64,000 nt of DNA from Ustilaginoidea virens (taxonomy: Eukaryota > Ascomycota > Sordariomycetes > Hypocreales > Clavicipitaceae): positions 4,030,001 through 4,094,000 of the forward strand of contig NC_057316.1 in the NCBI RefSeq assembly GCF_000687475.1, in the 5' to 3' direction. The translations under genes and the position numbers were made by a program. The notes below the pieces were generated by a model, which saw only the letters and a list, made by a program, of their open reading frames with translations, had not been told where the DNA came from and made no database searches. This document shows, piece after piece, positions 1-12,700 of the stretch (positions are counted from its first letter, which is position 1; every line of letters starts with the position of its first letter).

Positions 1-734
1 TAGCTAGCTAGCTCCCTCCATGCCCCAGCAAGCACCAAACCATTGCGTTCGCAGTCTCCGGGCTTGAAGAACTGCCCGCTTTCCAGCCAGGCGCCGCCTT
101 TGGTCCCAGCATTCAGTCGGACGCTTTGACAAGACCTGCCCTGTGCCCTGTCAGCGACGGTGGCCTGACGTCTCCCCGGTCCAACCCTCTGGTTGCTGTT
201 CCACGGTGAAGGAGGGAGATCCCCCTCTCCCTGGCCGTGTCTGAGCGGCGTAATGCAATTTGGAACACTGTTTCACCCCTTACAAGTCTCGCAAGTTGGA
301 TTGATTGAATCTCAAGGTAGGGACAAGGCTTTAGATAACCAGATAACCTTAACACTGCGTCTCTAATTTCCCGCTCCAGGTCAACCAAGCATCATCCCAG
401 CCAGTTACAATATCTTGGGCATCTCATCTCGCCGTATACCATCACAGGGGCGGCACTCTGTTAAAGTCGCCCGGCATATTTCATCCAGCTCTTCCCCCAC
501 ATCACGAAAACGAGAACTCAAGCCAGCATTATAAAATCCTTATCCGGCCAACCCTAATATTAACCTGATCCCCGAGAGCCTTTGACTTTTGCAGCCAAAC
601 TGGCTATAACGTTATTCCGCCTCGGCTCGATTCAACCACGTCAGCGTCTGCCCCACGGATCCTTACTTCTTCGTCAGCCATTCTCCCATTCTCGTCCCTT
701 GAACGCGCATCGTACTGTATTCTGACAGCCTGAC
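1..734. other. 5' intergenic stretch, no gene seen
   Basis: Only short unsupported open frames occur here. The last 200 bases are pyrimidine-rich and precede the F-box gene start at 735, so they probably hold its promoter and leader. The first 12 bases are a TAGC tandem. Confidence 0.5.
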
Positions 735-2506
735 ATGCGCCAAGCTACTCAACACAGTCCAACGCGTGAAGAGCCCGAGAGACACACCATAACCCTCTTC
801 GATGTCCTCCACAATTCCTTAATCCTCCGTACCATTGCACCATATCTGCCTATTAACAGTCTTCTGCAACTATCGGCATCAAACAAAGAGTTCCAATCCC
901 TTATCTACAGCACACCTGGTGTTTTTCGTCACCTCGACTTGACTCACATTAAAAGGGCCAAATCCGATGTACCCATCGACAATGGCGGTGAAAGATGGCG
1001 CAATGTTCAGCTACATGATGGTCTGACCGAGGATGAGTAAGTCGAGCGACCACAAGGATCTACCCCAAGTCAAGTCGAGCCGTTCCGCTGAATAGACCAA
1101 GGTACTACTCTTCCGGGCCGCTGGGAGGTATTTTCAGCGTGCTCCGTCAGAAACACATTCTGCAAGATGTTCAGACTCTCGTCCTGGATGGCATGTCGGT
1201 AACGGCTGACTTGTGTTATGCTATCATCAACGACGCATCATACAGCGTCCGCATCTTGTCTATACGGGAAGTAAGGAACTTGAACCAGGGCAAATTGCGG
1301 GCGGCTTTGCAGTATAGCTGTCGACCAGGTCGCCCAAAGAATTCGCCTCGAGTCAAAGCTTTGTATGTGTTTGGGCCCCAAGAGTCTACTCGGCGTGGGA
1401 TTCACAACAGCTCGTTTGGTCTGGGTTGGAACCACAAAAGCAAGCCGGCTCTTACTTGGTCATTGGCACAAGAGGGCGAAGACTGGTGGTCAAAGAAGGG
1501 TCGCATACTCACGCGCCGGATCTCTCCGGAATGGGTGAACTGCATGGCAGCTTGTGCAGGACTCATAGCATTTGATGCAGTCCTTTGTCAAGGGCCCCGG
1601 CATGTCAACTCGCCTGTATTTGGATGCCCGTCGATGCCTGCAGATACTGCCCCGGCTGTAGCCTCGCACGCTTTGGGCGGCTGTGATGGGTGCGGAAAGG
1701 CACCGGAAGGTCTACTAGCACAGGATGCATCCTCGCCTTTTAGTTTGCCGCTGCTCACTCCTCTCCCGATCTTGACGTCTTCTGTTCAATCAGCAACGCG
1801 TCCCACTCAGCGCGGCCTATCCTTTGTGCCACGGTGTTTCGACTGCATCCGGGAACGATACTGCACCTGCTGCAACAAGTGGTGGTGTGAATCGTGCTAT
1901 CAGCTCCCGGGACATTCTCAGGACGTTGGCATGAATAGTTTTCTCGTGCTGGATGATGATAGTGCGGCCAGTATCGCCCAGATACTGGATATGCAGGAGG
2001 CAGTATCCAAGACCAAGGTACGACACGGCCACCACTTGTTTCCAATGTCCAGCAGCTGGAGTGGCTGCAACGGATGACACTCAGCAAATGCTGTGCGGCG
2101 AATGTTACCTCGTGTGTAACTACACGACGGACAAATTTCTCTTCTTTTTGTGGCATCCGCTACATCGTCTCATATTTGGGGGCTGCTTTTCGCTGACTGG
2201 TTTCCACTAGTCCCGGGTGTCGAAAAGCTGCTGGGAATGCGGCAATAATGTAAGTCTGCTGGTTGTCAGACATGTCAATGTGCTTGGTCTCACTCTGTCG
2301 TTCAGTGCGATTCATGCATCACCAAAACTCAAAGAGTATGCAACAAGTGCTGTGCCGGATATTGCACCGTTCACAACGAAGGTTCATCCTCCGAATTTGT
2401 AAGTGACGTCTTTGTTTACCGAAACAACCCAACAACGCTAATACATATTTTTTTTCGACAGTGCGATTGGTGTGTCTCCCGCGGTCGTGGACTAGGACGA
2501 CAGTAA
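735..2506 (+). CDS. F-box protein with Cys-rich zinc-binding C-terminus
   Basis: Six exons fit: 735-1036, 1102-2017, 2085-2111, 2211-2249, 2306-2398 and 2462-2506, giving 473 aa with all phases closing. Residues about 20-60 (FDVLHNSLILRTIAPYLPI) look like an F-box, the Skp1-binding part of SCF ubiquitin ligases. The middle resembles the variable region of fungal F-box proteins. From about residue 360 there are many Cys pairs (CFDC, CTCC, CESC, CGEC, CWEC, CDSC, CNKC, CDWC) that look like a multi-zinc module. The exon 3/4 join is the weakest; a second pair of sites gives a slightly different junction. Substrate-adaptor function is inferred from the F-box; I do not recognise the tail as a named family. 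Confidence 0.7.
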
Positions 2507-3308
2507 GTCAAAAGACAACTATTTCAAATTTGGTTGATTTCCTCCATAACCTGACTCCTTTGTGAAGGGAACCGAAATCGACTGGCATGAAGAATGCACT
2601 GAGTGGTGTACCTACGTGTCTCACACGACGCAGAATGAGGGATGCTGTGACAAGACCACTTCTTTGAATGTAATTTTATTTTTGGCTGCAAGACCCCCAG
2701 CCCTTTCCTAAAAAGGAAAGAGAAAAAGAAAAGAAAAGAAAAGAAAAGAAAAGGGCTGGTTGGTTTCGTATTCGAGCTGAAGAACTCGGCCTTCTCAAAT
2801 AACCGTCACAGGTGACACTGTGACGGGAACGACTGGTATGATGAGTTGCTTTTCGGCAAAATTCCCCTCCATCAGATAGCGATATATGCACACAACTCTA
2901 GTTAGTTTAGAAATGCGTTTCTCAAAGATCAGGCTGCTTGTATCTAGTACAGAGACACGTTAAACACCCCCCCCCCCTTCGAGTTTCCGAGGTTTCGTGC
3001 AGTGCAAATGCGTCTCGTGGCATTTTGACAAGATCTCCTTACACACGTTACGGTAGTAGGGTTTAGATATCCAACCCGCGGGCGAGTGAGTGAGCGCATC
3101 AGCGAGATATCGTCAAAGCGCGTCGTGGATCCAACCTCGTTTCGCATACCTTGTCTTTGACGTACAGATAGGACCCATGCCACGATTAGTCGGGAAACTC
3201 TCCACTCCGCTTTGCACGGTAGCATGGGCAGCGTGTAGATGCTTCCTTTGTTCCGAGGTCCGGACGAGTCCGGGCGCCCCGGGGGGGAAGGGGGGGGGGG
3301 GGAATGTC
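2507..3308. other. convergent 3' intergenic region
   Basis: This lies between the 3' ends of the F-box gene and ARP6. It holds an AAAAG-type purine tract at about 2719-2753 and C and G runs at 2968-2978 and 3282-3302. No gene is supported. Confidence 0.5.
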
Positions 3309-4802
3309 TTAGGCAGCATCGAAGCCGGCGGAAAATTTGCGCGCCACGACAGTCGGGCCAAGCTCATCATACTCCATCTTTGTCACGACCAGCTTCTCGA
3401 TATCGGCATGGGTGGCGAGGTTGGCAGCTCCGCGCCAGGTGCTCGTGATAGGATCCGCTGGGCGCGCCACGCGGACCACGCAGTCATCCGGGAATCGCTG
3501 CACCACTTCCTTCTGGAGACGCTGAACGAATCCATCAAAGAGCGAGTTGCCGCCGACGACGACAATGTTGGCCAGCAGGCCGGGCCACAGGCCCACGGGC
3601 AGCTCCTGCAGCGACTGGCGAACCAGGTCAGCCAGACCCGGTTGGCGCGTGCCCATGTCGGACGGGTTGAAGAGAATCTCGGGCACGGCGAAGCGCTCGT
3701 TTCCAAGGGTCAGAATATCCTCGTCTCCGTCGTGGTTGGGCGCGGCCAGTTTCCTCGTCTTGCCGTGTCTTGCGGCGTCGTATTCTCGCAACAGGCCGCG
3801 CGGCCTCGCGTGGAAGTCTGGCAAGACGTAGTCTTTGAAGACGCCCGCGCCTGCCAGGTACGAGGGACGGGTCTCGCCCCTTGTTCCCTTCCACGTCTTT
3901 TCAAGGTCGGATTTGAAGTCGAGGGAGACGTGGCACGCGGCCTCCTTCATCTCGTTGACGATATATGTCTCGTTGCGCAGGTCGAAATGCCGGAGAGACA
4001 GGAGGCGCGCCAGGTAGTTGGTCAGGAGCTTGCCTCCGACGTCCAGACGCCTCACGGCAGAGTGAAGGGGTTGTCCGCGCAGCAACGGCGTCACGGTCGT
4101 GTGAGAGTAGCCGGAGTCGACCACCAAGAGGACCTCTGCAGGTACATTTGCCGCCGTTGAAGCATCTCTGGGGGTGCGAAAAAGGCTCTGGGCATCGAGA
4201 TAGGCGTTAAAGCTCGGACCTGGAGGGCGCAGGGGAAAAAAAAAAGAAAGAAGAGAGACAAGGTTAAGATTGCAGGTTCCACTACATTACAATGGGGATC
4301 GGGGCACGTTCGGAGTGGAATCCGATCCGCAGTTGAGTCCGATCTGGGGCTTTGTGGGAGGCCTACCAACACCACGGTAATAGCTGGCGAAGCCATACTC
4401 CTCAAACACAACCTGGTCGCAGTTTGACTGCAGGGAAGGGAGTCCGTTGGGGGGCTCGGCTAGTATCAGACGCATCTCGGCGGGGTCGCGCTTCGCAGAG
4501 CCGTCGCCAAGCAACTCTTGGTCCCAGATCTCTTTCTGGGCTTCCCAGCTGACGATGAAGCCCCTCTCGACTGGGCGCCGGAAGTGCATCTCTCCATAGT
4601 CGGGGCATTTGGCAAGGTCGGATGCGACGTAGATCTTCTTCTTGGAGCGGTCTCGAGCGATGCAGTTGGGGATGACGCGCGGCTCGTCGATGCGACCGTC
4701 GGCTACGCAGCCGGCTTTCAAGGTGTAGCCGCCGTTGTCGACAACCAGGGTGCTTGATGGCCGAGAAGGCGAAGCTGGCTTGGCCTTGCGTCCGCCCGCC
4801 AT
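3309..4802 (-). CDS. ARP6: Actin-related protein 6 (Arp6), SWR1 chromatin remodeller subunit
   Basis: Two exons, 4802-4367 and 4219-3309, give 448 aa, close to yeast Arp6 (about 438). The N-terminal actin-fold phosphate loop reads STLVVDNGGYTLKAG, followed by RVIPNCIARDRSKKKIY and FVEEYGF-type actin segments. The second exon carries VVDSGYSHTTV, the second phosphate-binding loop, and a C-terminal NIVVVGGNSLFDGF. Arp6 belongs to SWR1, which exchanges H2A for H2A.Z; this is family knowledge. I chose the Met at 4802 because actin homology starts soon after it. An in-frame upstream ATG at 4919 would add 39 low-complexity residues. The intron (4366-4220) joins GVG to PSFNAYLDA in frame. Confidence 0.93.
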
Positions 4803-5528
4803 GGGATTCTGGATGGTGAGCGTGGGGAGAGGGCAAGGTTCGTGGGCGAAGAGGCCATGCTGGGGGTTGATGGAAGAGGTTTGGGGGAAACGAGGTTGGT
4901 TGGAGGAAGCCGTTGGCATTTAGGAGGTACCAGACCCAACCTAACCTCAACTACCTACCAGGTAGGTACCTACCTGGTAGGTAGGTAGGTACCTAGTAGG
5001 TACCTGAGGTAAGATAAGAAGGGTCAACTGGGTTCTGTACCTGCACGTAACTGCGGCGTGCCGGGTAGGCAATTCGAGTCGAGCACGACCGACCCGAGGT
5101 GGACAAGGCCCCGGTTGCCCTCGTGCTTCCTTCTACCAGGACGGTTGCAGTCGAGTTTTTCAATAATGCAATGGCATCGGTACTCTAATCTTTGCTTTGT
5201 TTCCATGTTGTATTTCATTCTTTACATTGCCTGGCTCCATCCTGGAGTCTCCAGTTGCTTTTTCGAGCGCCAAGGCGGTTCCAAGGCGGCGCAACCACTT
5301 GAGAGCAAGTAAAGGCAGGATACGACATAGTCAACGCGAGGATGCTCTCCATGGACACAGCACAGCGTCTGGATACCGGGGTCAGTAGTACTAGGAGTGC
5401 ACAGCCCAGGATGTACATACACATTGACGTAGACCCGACCCCCAATGAGCCAAAACTCTTGATTAGCTGTGCCGAGTACGTCTCCATGCAGGCAGCCAGA
5501 CAGAAGGGTCAAGTGACTCAAAAGTCAT
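4803..5528. other. ARP6 upstream region with GGTACC palindrome cluster
   Basis: At 4955-5009 there is a dense cluster of overlapping TACCTACC, GGTAGG and GGTACC units that can fold on itself. The rest up to the ARA2 stop has no supported gene. It should contain the ARP6 promoter and the ARA2 3' end. Confidence 0.5.
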
Positions 5529-6734
5529 TCAGATCCTGGGGTTTTCCAGGATATTTTGGGGTATCAGGCCCCATCGCTGTGCAACGGCGTCGATGGGGAT
5601 TGCGCCTTTCGTCTGGCGCTTGTTGGAAAACGTCTTCCCCCCGCTCTCCCAGGCATAGTCTTTCCAAGGACCAAGCCTCGGCCACATTTGCTCTTTGACG
5701 AGTCGCTCAATCTTGTCTCTCCTGGCCGCGGCAGGCTGGTCGGGCTGGCCGCCAAAGCCGACAACGCTGTTCCACAGAGTCCAGGTTTCTTCGAGCTCGT
5801 CCACGTTGGAAACCCCCATCACGGTGATGCCGATGCGCCGTGGCGAACCAGACTCGTCAGCTGCAGCGTCGGAAGCGAGAGCCTGTGGGTGTGCCGCGGA
5901 CCCAAATGGTGCGCCGACACGAGCCCAATTCTCCAAGGCCCATCGAATAGCCACTTGCTCGAGCTGCTCCCCCGACTGCCTCGCGATTCTGGACAGATCC
6001 CGGCAGGCACTGCGCAGCTGAGGCGGAGCGGGATGCCACGAGGCCATCGGGCCGTTGTCGGCTCCTCTGGTTGTGATCAATCCCATTCCCAGCATGCTCG
6101 CATTCAGCACGCATCCCACCCGGGCCTTTTGCAGCCGCTCCAGAACATCCCGTCGCCCTAGCTGGCTGTTCTGGATGCAAAAATGGGAATACGACATGAT
6201 GGCATCCAGGGCTTCTCCAGTCTGCTCCTTGACCATCTCGGCCAGAGAAACCAGCACATCAATCGGATAGCCGCTGATGCCGACGTAGCGGATGAGTCCC
6301 TGGTCTCGCATGCTTCGCAGCTCTTGCACAGCCTGCAGCACCTCTGTGGTCGAGACAAACTCGGCATCGTGGGCCAATACTAGGTCGAGATGCGGCGTGC
6401 TGAGACGGTCGAGGCTGCGGCAAACGCTGTACCGAATCCACGAGGGAGAATAATCAAATTCGTCGTTGGTAATGCGGCCAGCTTTCGTGATGAGAAAGTA
6501 GTCGTCCCGACGCGGAGGCGGGGTCACGGCTCGGAGCGCATCACCGAGCAGCACTTCAGAGGGGCCATAGTAGGGCGAGGTATCAAATGCTGCAATGTTG
6601 AGTTCAAGGGCCCGACGGACGATTTCATTGTAGGGCATCTGAGACGGGTCGTGATTATATTGGTAATTGAACGTGGCCGTTCCCAACACCAGGGGGGGCA
6701 GGACCTGCGACAGCGGCCTCGGTTGAGGTGCCAT
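5529..6734 (-). CDS. ARA2: NAD-type D-arabinose 1-dehydrogenase, aldo-keto reductase
   Basis: An intronless 401-aa aldo-keto reductase. The tetrad residues can be placed: Asp in AAFDTSPYYG, Tyr in the same segment, Lys in LITKAG and His in LVLAHD. SPYYGPSEVLLG and YVGISGYP are typical of the L-galactose/D-arabinose dehydrogenase branch, and the C-terminal extension fits fungal Ara2. Yeast Ara2 oxidises D-arabinose to the lactone used for D-erythroascorbate, a cytosolic antioxidant; substrate here is inferred from that similarity. A residue-290 region insert (SDAAADESGSPRR) is low complexity. Start: first Met of the frame, eight residues before the conserved PPLVLGTATF strand. Confidence 0.85.
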   Translation of the reverse strand: MAPQPRPLSQVLPPLVLGTATFNYQYNHDPSQMPYNEIVRRALELNIAAFDTSPYYGPSEVLLGDALRAVTPPPRRDDYFLITKAGRITNDEFDYSPSWIRYSVCRSLDRLSTPHLDLVLAHDAEFVSTTEVLQAVQELRSMRDQGLIRYVGISGYPIDVLVSLAEMVKEQTGEALDAIMSYSHFCIQNSQLGRRDVLERLQKARVGCVLNASMLGMGLITTRGADNGPMASWHPAPPQLRSACRDLSRIARQSGEQLEQVAIRWALENWARVGAPFGSAAHPQALASDAAADESGSPRRIGITVMGVSNVDELEETWTLWNSVVGFGGQPDQPAAARRDKIERLVKEQMWPRLGPWKDYAWESGGKTFSNKRQTKGAIPIDAVAQRWGLIPQNILENPRI

Positions 6735-7881
6735 GGCGTTTCAAGAGCAAAGGGTTGCTCGACGGAATGCTGTCGTGTGCTAGACAGGACACGCAAATGT
6801 CATCGTCTCACAGTATATGGTATATGCTGTTTTCGAGCACGGGAAGGCAAGAAATCAGGGACGGGATGCCGAGGGCCGCGGGTATACAAACTATGAGGTG
6901 GGAAAGTGGAAACTCGAGACGCAGAAGCCCCAAGACTGAGCGTGAGTGAACTCTCACTCTTATTCGTCCAGTATTCGTGTCGTGAAGAGGACCCACCAAC
7001 CCTTGATGAGTTGGTATGTATGCCCGTTTAAGACTCGTCAATTGGAGCTAGGGCATGGGTTTCGTGGACATGAATTGGACTTGCCGACAATGTTGAGGAG
7101 GGGTCGCCGGCACAAGTTCCGTCAAGAAGGTTTAGCTGGAGTCTGGACTCAACTTGCCGCACTGATTACTATTAATGGTTCTACGGAGTAGTTCCAGGTT
7201 GCATCGCCAACGGATTTGCAGCTGTGACGCCAGGATCTGCCAGTGGGAGTCGGCTGTCAGATTGGCCAGGAAAGAGGGAGAGAGGGAAAGACAAGGAAAT
7301 AATAAGAAAACAAGAGAGAGAGAGAGAGAGTATGCCCCTAGATTTTTCATAGTCTTTTCTGCCATCTGCTCTGGTACCTTGACCGCCAACCAACCATCTT
7401 GGAATATCCTCGCCCCCCTGTTCCTGTTCCTGTTCCTGTTCCTGTTCCTGTTCCTCCCTCGGCGCAGCATCCAACCGCTGCCATGATGCTTCTTTTGACG
7501 GCACAGAGCGCTTCAAGAACCTGTTCCCAGCAGCCAGCCCAACAGTTGGATCGCATGTAGACTGGACAGGCACTTGACAAGCCACGACCACAGTTTTGAC
7601 CTTGAACGAACGCACTGTATGCAACAAGCAAGGTCTTTATACTGAAACAAGTTTGCAAAATTGTGCGGAGAGGTAGGCAAATCCCCATTTTCTACATTAG
7701 CTTAATTGATACACGATGATTTGGCCAACAATTTTAACGTTTTACTCTACAGGATTGACATTGATTTATTTTTCCAAACACCTCATCGCTCAAATTCACA
7801 AAGGGTATGCGCACTTTCGAAGCCCGTCGCCAACAATCCAGCCCCTTCCTTCACCACTCAAAAACGTGTTTCGCCTCCGCC
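6735..7881. other. intergenic, ARA2 promoter and transporter 3' end
   Basis: No gene is supported. It holds a GA tract at about 7312-7330 and a TTCCTG hexamer tandem at 7418-7455 (about six copies). Open frames through the hexamer are repeat translations. Confidence 0.5.
7418..7455. repeat. TTCCTG hexanucleotide tandem
   Basis: About six perfect copies of TTCCTG. Being a multiple of three, it opens repetitive frames on both strands that do not resemble genes. Confidence 0.9.
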
Positions 7882-9706
7882 TTACGCCTGAGCAATAGGC
7901 TTCTCCATGTAGTTGCCTGTGCCAACAGTCTGGGAAAAAGTAGTGGTGGGTTTCCACTTGGCCGAGGTACGAGGAGTAGTCTCTTCCATCATCTTGTCGA
8001 CTTGCTCGAGAGAGAGACCCTTGGTTTCCGGAATCAGGAAGTAAGCATACACAAAGGCGCACGAGCAGAGACCTCCCCAGATGAAGAATACCGATGACCT
8101 CAGGTTGCCGCGCTTTTCACCAACCATGTATGGGGTGATGACGGCAATGATGGTGTTCCACAGCCAGTTCGAGGCGGTGGAGAGCGCAACACCACGAGAT
8201 CGAATGGGAAGAGGGAAAATCTCGCCAATGACGATCCAGGCACCAGGACCCCACGTGGAGGCAAACCAGAAGATGAAGATGGAAATGAAGGCAATCTGTG
8301 CGTTGACGGCCGGGACATTGTCGGCCAAGTGATTTTCAGGGTTCGCGGGATCGGGGTGAGTGTGGTTGAAGCCAACGGTAACACCAATAATGGCCACGAG
8401 GAACTGACAGATGAGCATACCCGCAGCACCGACGATGAGAATGGTGCGGCGACCAAATCTCTCGACAGTCCAGAAAGATAAGGGTGTGGATAATACATTG
8501 ACAAGAGTGAAAATCAAAGACATCAGAAATATGTTGCTGATGGCACCGGTGGACTTGAGGAAAGGGGTCGAGTAGTAAAAGATGAAGTTGACACCAGTCC
8601 ACTGCTGCATCATCTGCAGGGAAGTACCAAGAATGGTGCGACGGAGGTTGGACTTGCCGCTCCAGATACTGCCCTTGAAACAATTGGCCCAGCTGCCAAA
8701 CCAGGTGGTTGATGGAATGAGAGCACGCTCATACTCCTCATTGGCAATGATCTCGGCCAGCTCTGTCTGGACATACTCGGAATTTGGAGGCTGACCACGA
8801 ACTCGAGAGAGGGAGTCGATGGCATTCTGGATCTTCCCCTTCTTGACAAAGTAACGCGGGGAGTCGGGGAGGAAAAGCAACCCGATTCCGAGAATCAAGG
8901 CCCAGGGAAACTGAATAGCAATGGGAACACGGTAGGCACCCGTGTTATCGTAGTCCTTGGCGCCATAGACAACAATGGACGCCAACATGATACCAATGGT
9001 GATGCAAAATTGGTAGCCGGCAACAAGGGCACCACGGACCTTGCGAGGACACTACATCGAACCTGTCAGCACAACTACTCCGCTATGGTTGGCGAAGGGG
9101 GAGGGGGGCGGGGGAAGGGTGTTGGGAAGGATTTTGGAAAAAAAAAAAAAAAAAAAAAAAAAAAAGGAAAAGACATGGAATCGGCAGGGGGTGGAACAAA
9201 CGCGCGCCACTAACAATTTCAGACATGTACAGAATGACAATGGCAGACTCGAAACCGACGCCAAGACCAGCAATGACTCGACCAGCAACAATAGGGCCCA
9301 GGGCATATTCGGGGCTGGTGATCATCTGAACGGCGCAGCCAAGCGCGTAGATGGCGCAACCCATAATGACGGTCCATTTGCGGCCGATCCAGTCAGCAAC
9401 GTCACCAGCAATCAAAGCACCAAAGAAGGTTCCGCATGACAAGATGGAGACAATCAAAGAAGTCTTTGATTCATCGACTTCCGGGGCACCGACGTATTCG
9501 ACGGCATTAATGAAGATCTGGGAACCCAGGACACCGTTAATGTAACCGGAGTCCTAACCGAAGAAAATACCACCGAACGAGGCAAAGGCGCAGAGAAGAT
9601 AGGCCTTCCAGGTGACAGGAGCCTCGATGTGTTCGACGTCAGGAGCAGTACGAAGGGCGATGGAGTCCTTTCGGTCGTCTGCCGACCTATCGACAGTGTT
9701 GGACAT
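7882..9706 (-). pseudogene. MFS hexose transporter with in-frame TAG in exon 1
   Basis: Exons 9706-9215 and 9051-7882 would give 553 codons of a 12-TM sugar transporter. Family marks are present: GRKW after TM2, EICPRKVRGALVAG, PDSPRYFVKKGK, RFGRRT and the C-terminal PETKGLSLEQVD. It is closest in style to high-affinity glucose transporters or sensors of filamentous fungi. Codon 51 (9556-9554) is TAG where the family has Tyr (FFG-Y-DSGYINGV), so translation would stop in TM1. The rest of the frame is intact and the splice sites are good. The cause may be a recent nonsense mutation or a base error in the assembly; C-to-G is not a RIP change. The intron contains a 28-base A run at 9138-9165. 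Confidence 0.85.
9138..9165. repeat. A28 homopolymer inside the transporter intron
   Basis: An uninterrupted A run on the plus strand (T in the transcript) inside intron 9214-9052. In sense it adds a very long T tract upstream of the acceptor. Confidence 0.9.
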
Positions 9707-12700
9707 TATTGCTGTCGACGATGGGGCTGGCTGGTAAATTTCTTCCAGCTTTCGTCTGCAGCGGCTGGATTCTCGGCAATTGTCGAACAAAAGAGTTGGG
9801 AGTACTTTTACTTCTTGACTCGCCAAGTTTTTTCCTGGAGGCAGAGAGACAAAAGGTGCCTTCTGATGTGGGGCTGGAAGGGAAAAGCCCGTGAGACAAT
9901 GGAAGAGACGACACGAGGAGCAAGGCAGGTCCTAAAGGGATGGGTGAGAGGGTGGAGGACGACCCTTTTATTTAACCCACGAGCCAGCGGAGCAAGCGAT
10001 CAATCCTCGTTCCAGAGTCTCAGAGTTGCATTCCGCGCTTCATTGACAAAAGTGGCTCTTGCGGGTGAAGACCCGCGGATTCAGCTTAGGGCAACATTTA
10101 GTAAGGAGAATGAGCCGCCATTCCTGCAGGGGTGGCGTTTGCCCACATAACGCCAGCAAGGAAGCGGAGCTTTTCTCCAGGTTTGGGTCTGCATATGCAT
10201 GGCCATGCCGTCAAGCAACAAGAGAAAAATCTGTAGACATGTGGGGGGAGGAAGGGAAGGAGGGCAGGGGGGGTAGGGGCGGTCTTGGGCCTTGGCTTGG
10301 TTTCTCGCCCTAGGATCCATCGTCCAACTGACAGGTTGACGATGGATGCTAGACCCCAAGTGGTCAGACAACCAGACATGAAGAAAGGAGCTGTCTGGGG
10401 AAACCCGCGTGGGAGATTGCGGGGCCCAGACTGGTCTGGGTTACGAGGTAAGGCCGATGATGGTGCCAGATGGAGGCAATGGCCCACATCGGTTGACGAG
10501 AAGCGCCGAGAAGGGCCGGCTCTGGAGAAGCTAACGGAGGGTAGTTTTTCTTTCCCGCGCTTCGAAGAACCGATGGGCTGCTGAGCGAAATGGTCAGATG
10601 ACTGGTAGAGGGTGAGAGTTTGTCGACGATGGGCGAGACTCGAGGCGAGAAACTAGCGGCGACAACGGTCAGCAAATGCCCGAGGAAGCCTAAACTCTGG
10701 CCCGTCTTTTTCTTTATGGCCCTCGGAAAGGCATATTAGAACTTGGAACCAGAGCTGCTAGGCGACTCGTGACTCGTGACGAGTGACGAGTGACGAGACA
10801 ACCTCCACGCAGCACCAGGGTCAAGGGACCTCTAGTCAGACTCGGGGCTCGGGAGCCAGGAACTTGAAGAGGAACAGCAATTTCCTCCACGTCGTCAGCG
10901 TCAGGTGGCGTAGAGGGAGCGGTACTTGAGCGCTGGTGGTGAACGCTATTCAAACCCTAGCCCCGAACGGGTCGAGATTTTACCCGTCGGAATTGGAACG
11001 ATGATGACATTGGACAACGAGCTGCCAAAGGACCAAGGTGGTCACAGGATATCGTGGACTCATGGCATCACTCCAAAATTGCAGATGCGCAGCATCCCCT
11101 ACGGAGTATTTCAACGCTGGACGCTGGACGCTGGACGCTGGAACCCACGCCGCAAACAATTACTTGGGGCGTAAGAGCATCATTTCCGTATTCGCATCGT
11201 GGCAAGTTCAGCTGCGAGTCTGCGACCGGTCAAATTTACTCGGAAAAAACATCGTCTTTTGAACGGGCAGAGAGACTCTTCTACCAGGGGCAGGCAGGGA
11301 TGGGGACCAACCAGTTACCAGACCAAGGTTTGGTGAAGAAACGGTATTCTCGGGAAATAGTCGCACAAACGAAAAAAGTACAGAAAGTACGGGGGTACTG
11401 CATAGCCTCTATACCTACTCCGTAGGTACCACGACCTACCTACAGTGTGTATTTTCAGCCCGTGGTAAGACGGCTTCGAAAACATGACCGGGGGGGGGGA
11501 TCAGACATTCCAGCAACAGCAAGTACGGAGTAGCGAGAAGCTCTCCGCCCTTGCAGGGAACTGGCTAAACCGTTGTTTGGTTCCTGTTTACGGGGGGCGA
11601 AATGCAAGGTGGATTTCAAAGTCGTTGTTTTCCATTCGCAGGTTCACTTCAAAGAGGCAATCAATCCCGACCGGAAAAGCTTTTGCAATCGTCAGCTGAC
11701 GCCCTCATCGGCAGCCCAGCCTCGAATCAAAACAAACCCTCAAAGTGGACACTTAATGGGCCCCGTTCTCACGGCAACTAGTCCTTTTAGCTGGACACAT
11801 GACGCATCCCTGTCAGGGCCACTTGAAAAATCCTGGGCCCGTTTGGTGAGGCGAGACAATGGACAAGGAAAATTCATCCACGGGGGGCGCAAGGCAAAGG
11901 GCCAAACGGGGGCAACTTTTCGGTCCTTCTTGAACGAAGCCTAACGAGTTATTACTAACCAAGTACATACTACCGAAAGCCCCGACGCGTCCAACTTGGA
12001 CTTGCAATACTACGCACTTTGATTCCGTGGCCGACTCAAATCGTGGCAAATGGATGGCTTAGGGCCATTACGGCTTGCTGCAGCTGGCCGGTCGGGTTAA
12101 GTGGTTATTTATGCCCCAGACGCTTGCATACCGCATGCATGCGGTCTGACAAAGACTAGTATCGAGATGGTTGTGTGGGGGACAAGCGCGATGGGCATGT
12201 CGGTTTCCGTCCCATCAACGTCCTGAGAAGAAGAGAAGCCACTCGGCCACTCGAATCGACCCAGACTATGTAGACTTGGCCCGCAGGCGCATCGGCAGGC
12301 TGACCCAAGCACAGGATAGCCACAGCAAGCCGCCGGTTGGAGAGCACTTGGGCGGTGGCGGTGGATTTGGCCGAGATGTCGGATAGCTGAACCGAGCCAC
12401 TACCTACCTACCTCCTAGCCTCAGGTAGGTTACATGGGCGCGATACGCACGCACGCACGACTCTGGTGCGGCCGGCCTACTGCTTCATGACCATTGACAA
12501 CTATTGATGACTCTGCCAGCCACAGTAACCGTGAGCGTCTACTCCGTGCAGCGCGGGGGGGAAAGAAAATGCAAGCATTTGCAGTGAATCAAGTCGTTGA
12601 TTCTCTCGTTCCGTGCTGACTCTTGCTTGAGCGCTCTCCGTTTATGACGCCTTCCGTTCGTTCGTTGACCAAATGAAGGGGAAAAAAAAAAAAAAAAAAG

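Noticed and set aside
3090..4160. 356-codon plus-strand frame
   Set aside because: Antisense of ARP6 exon 2; the minus strand encodes recognisable actin-fold motifs.
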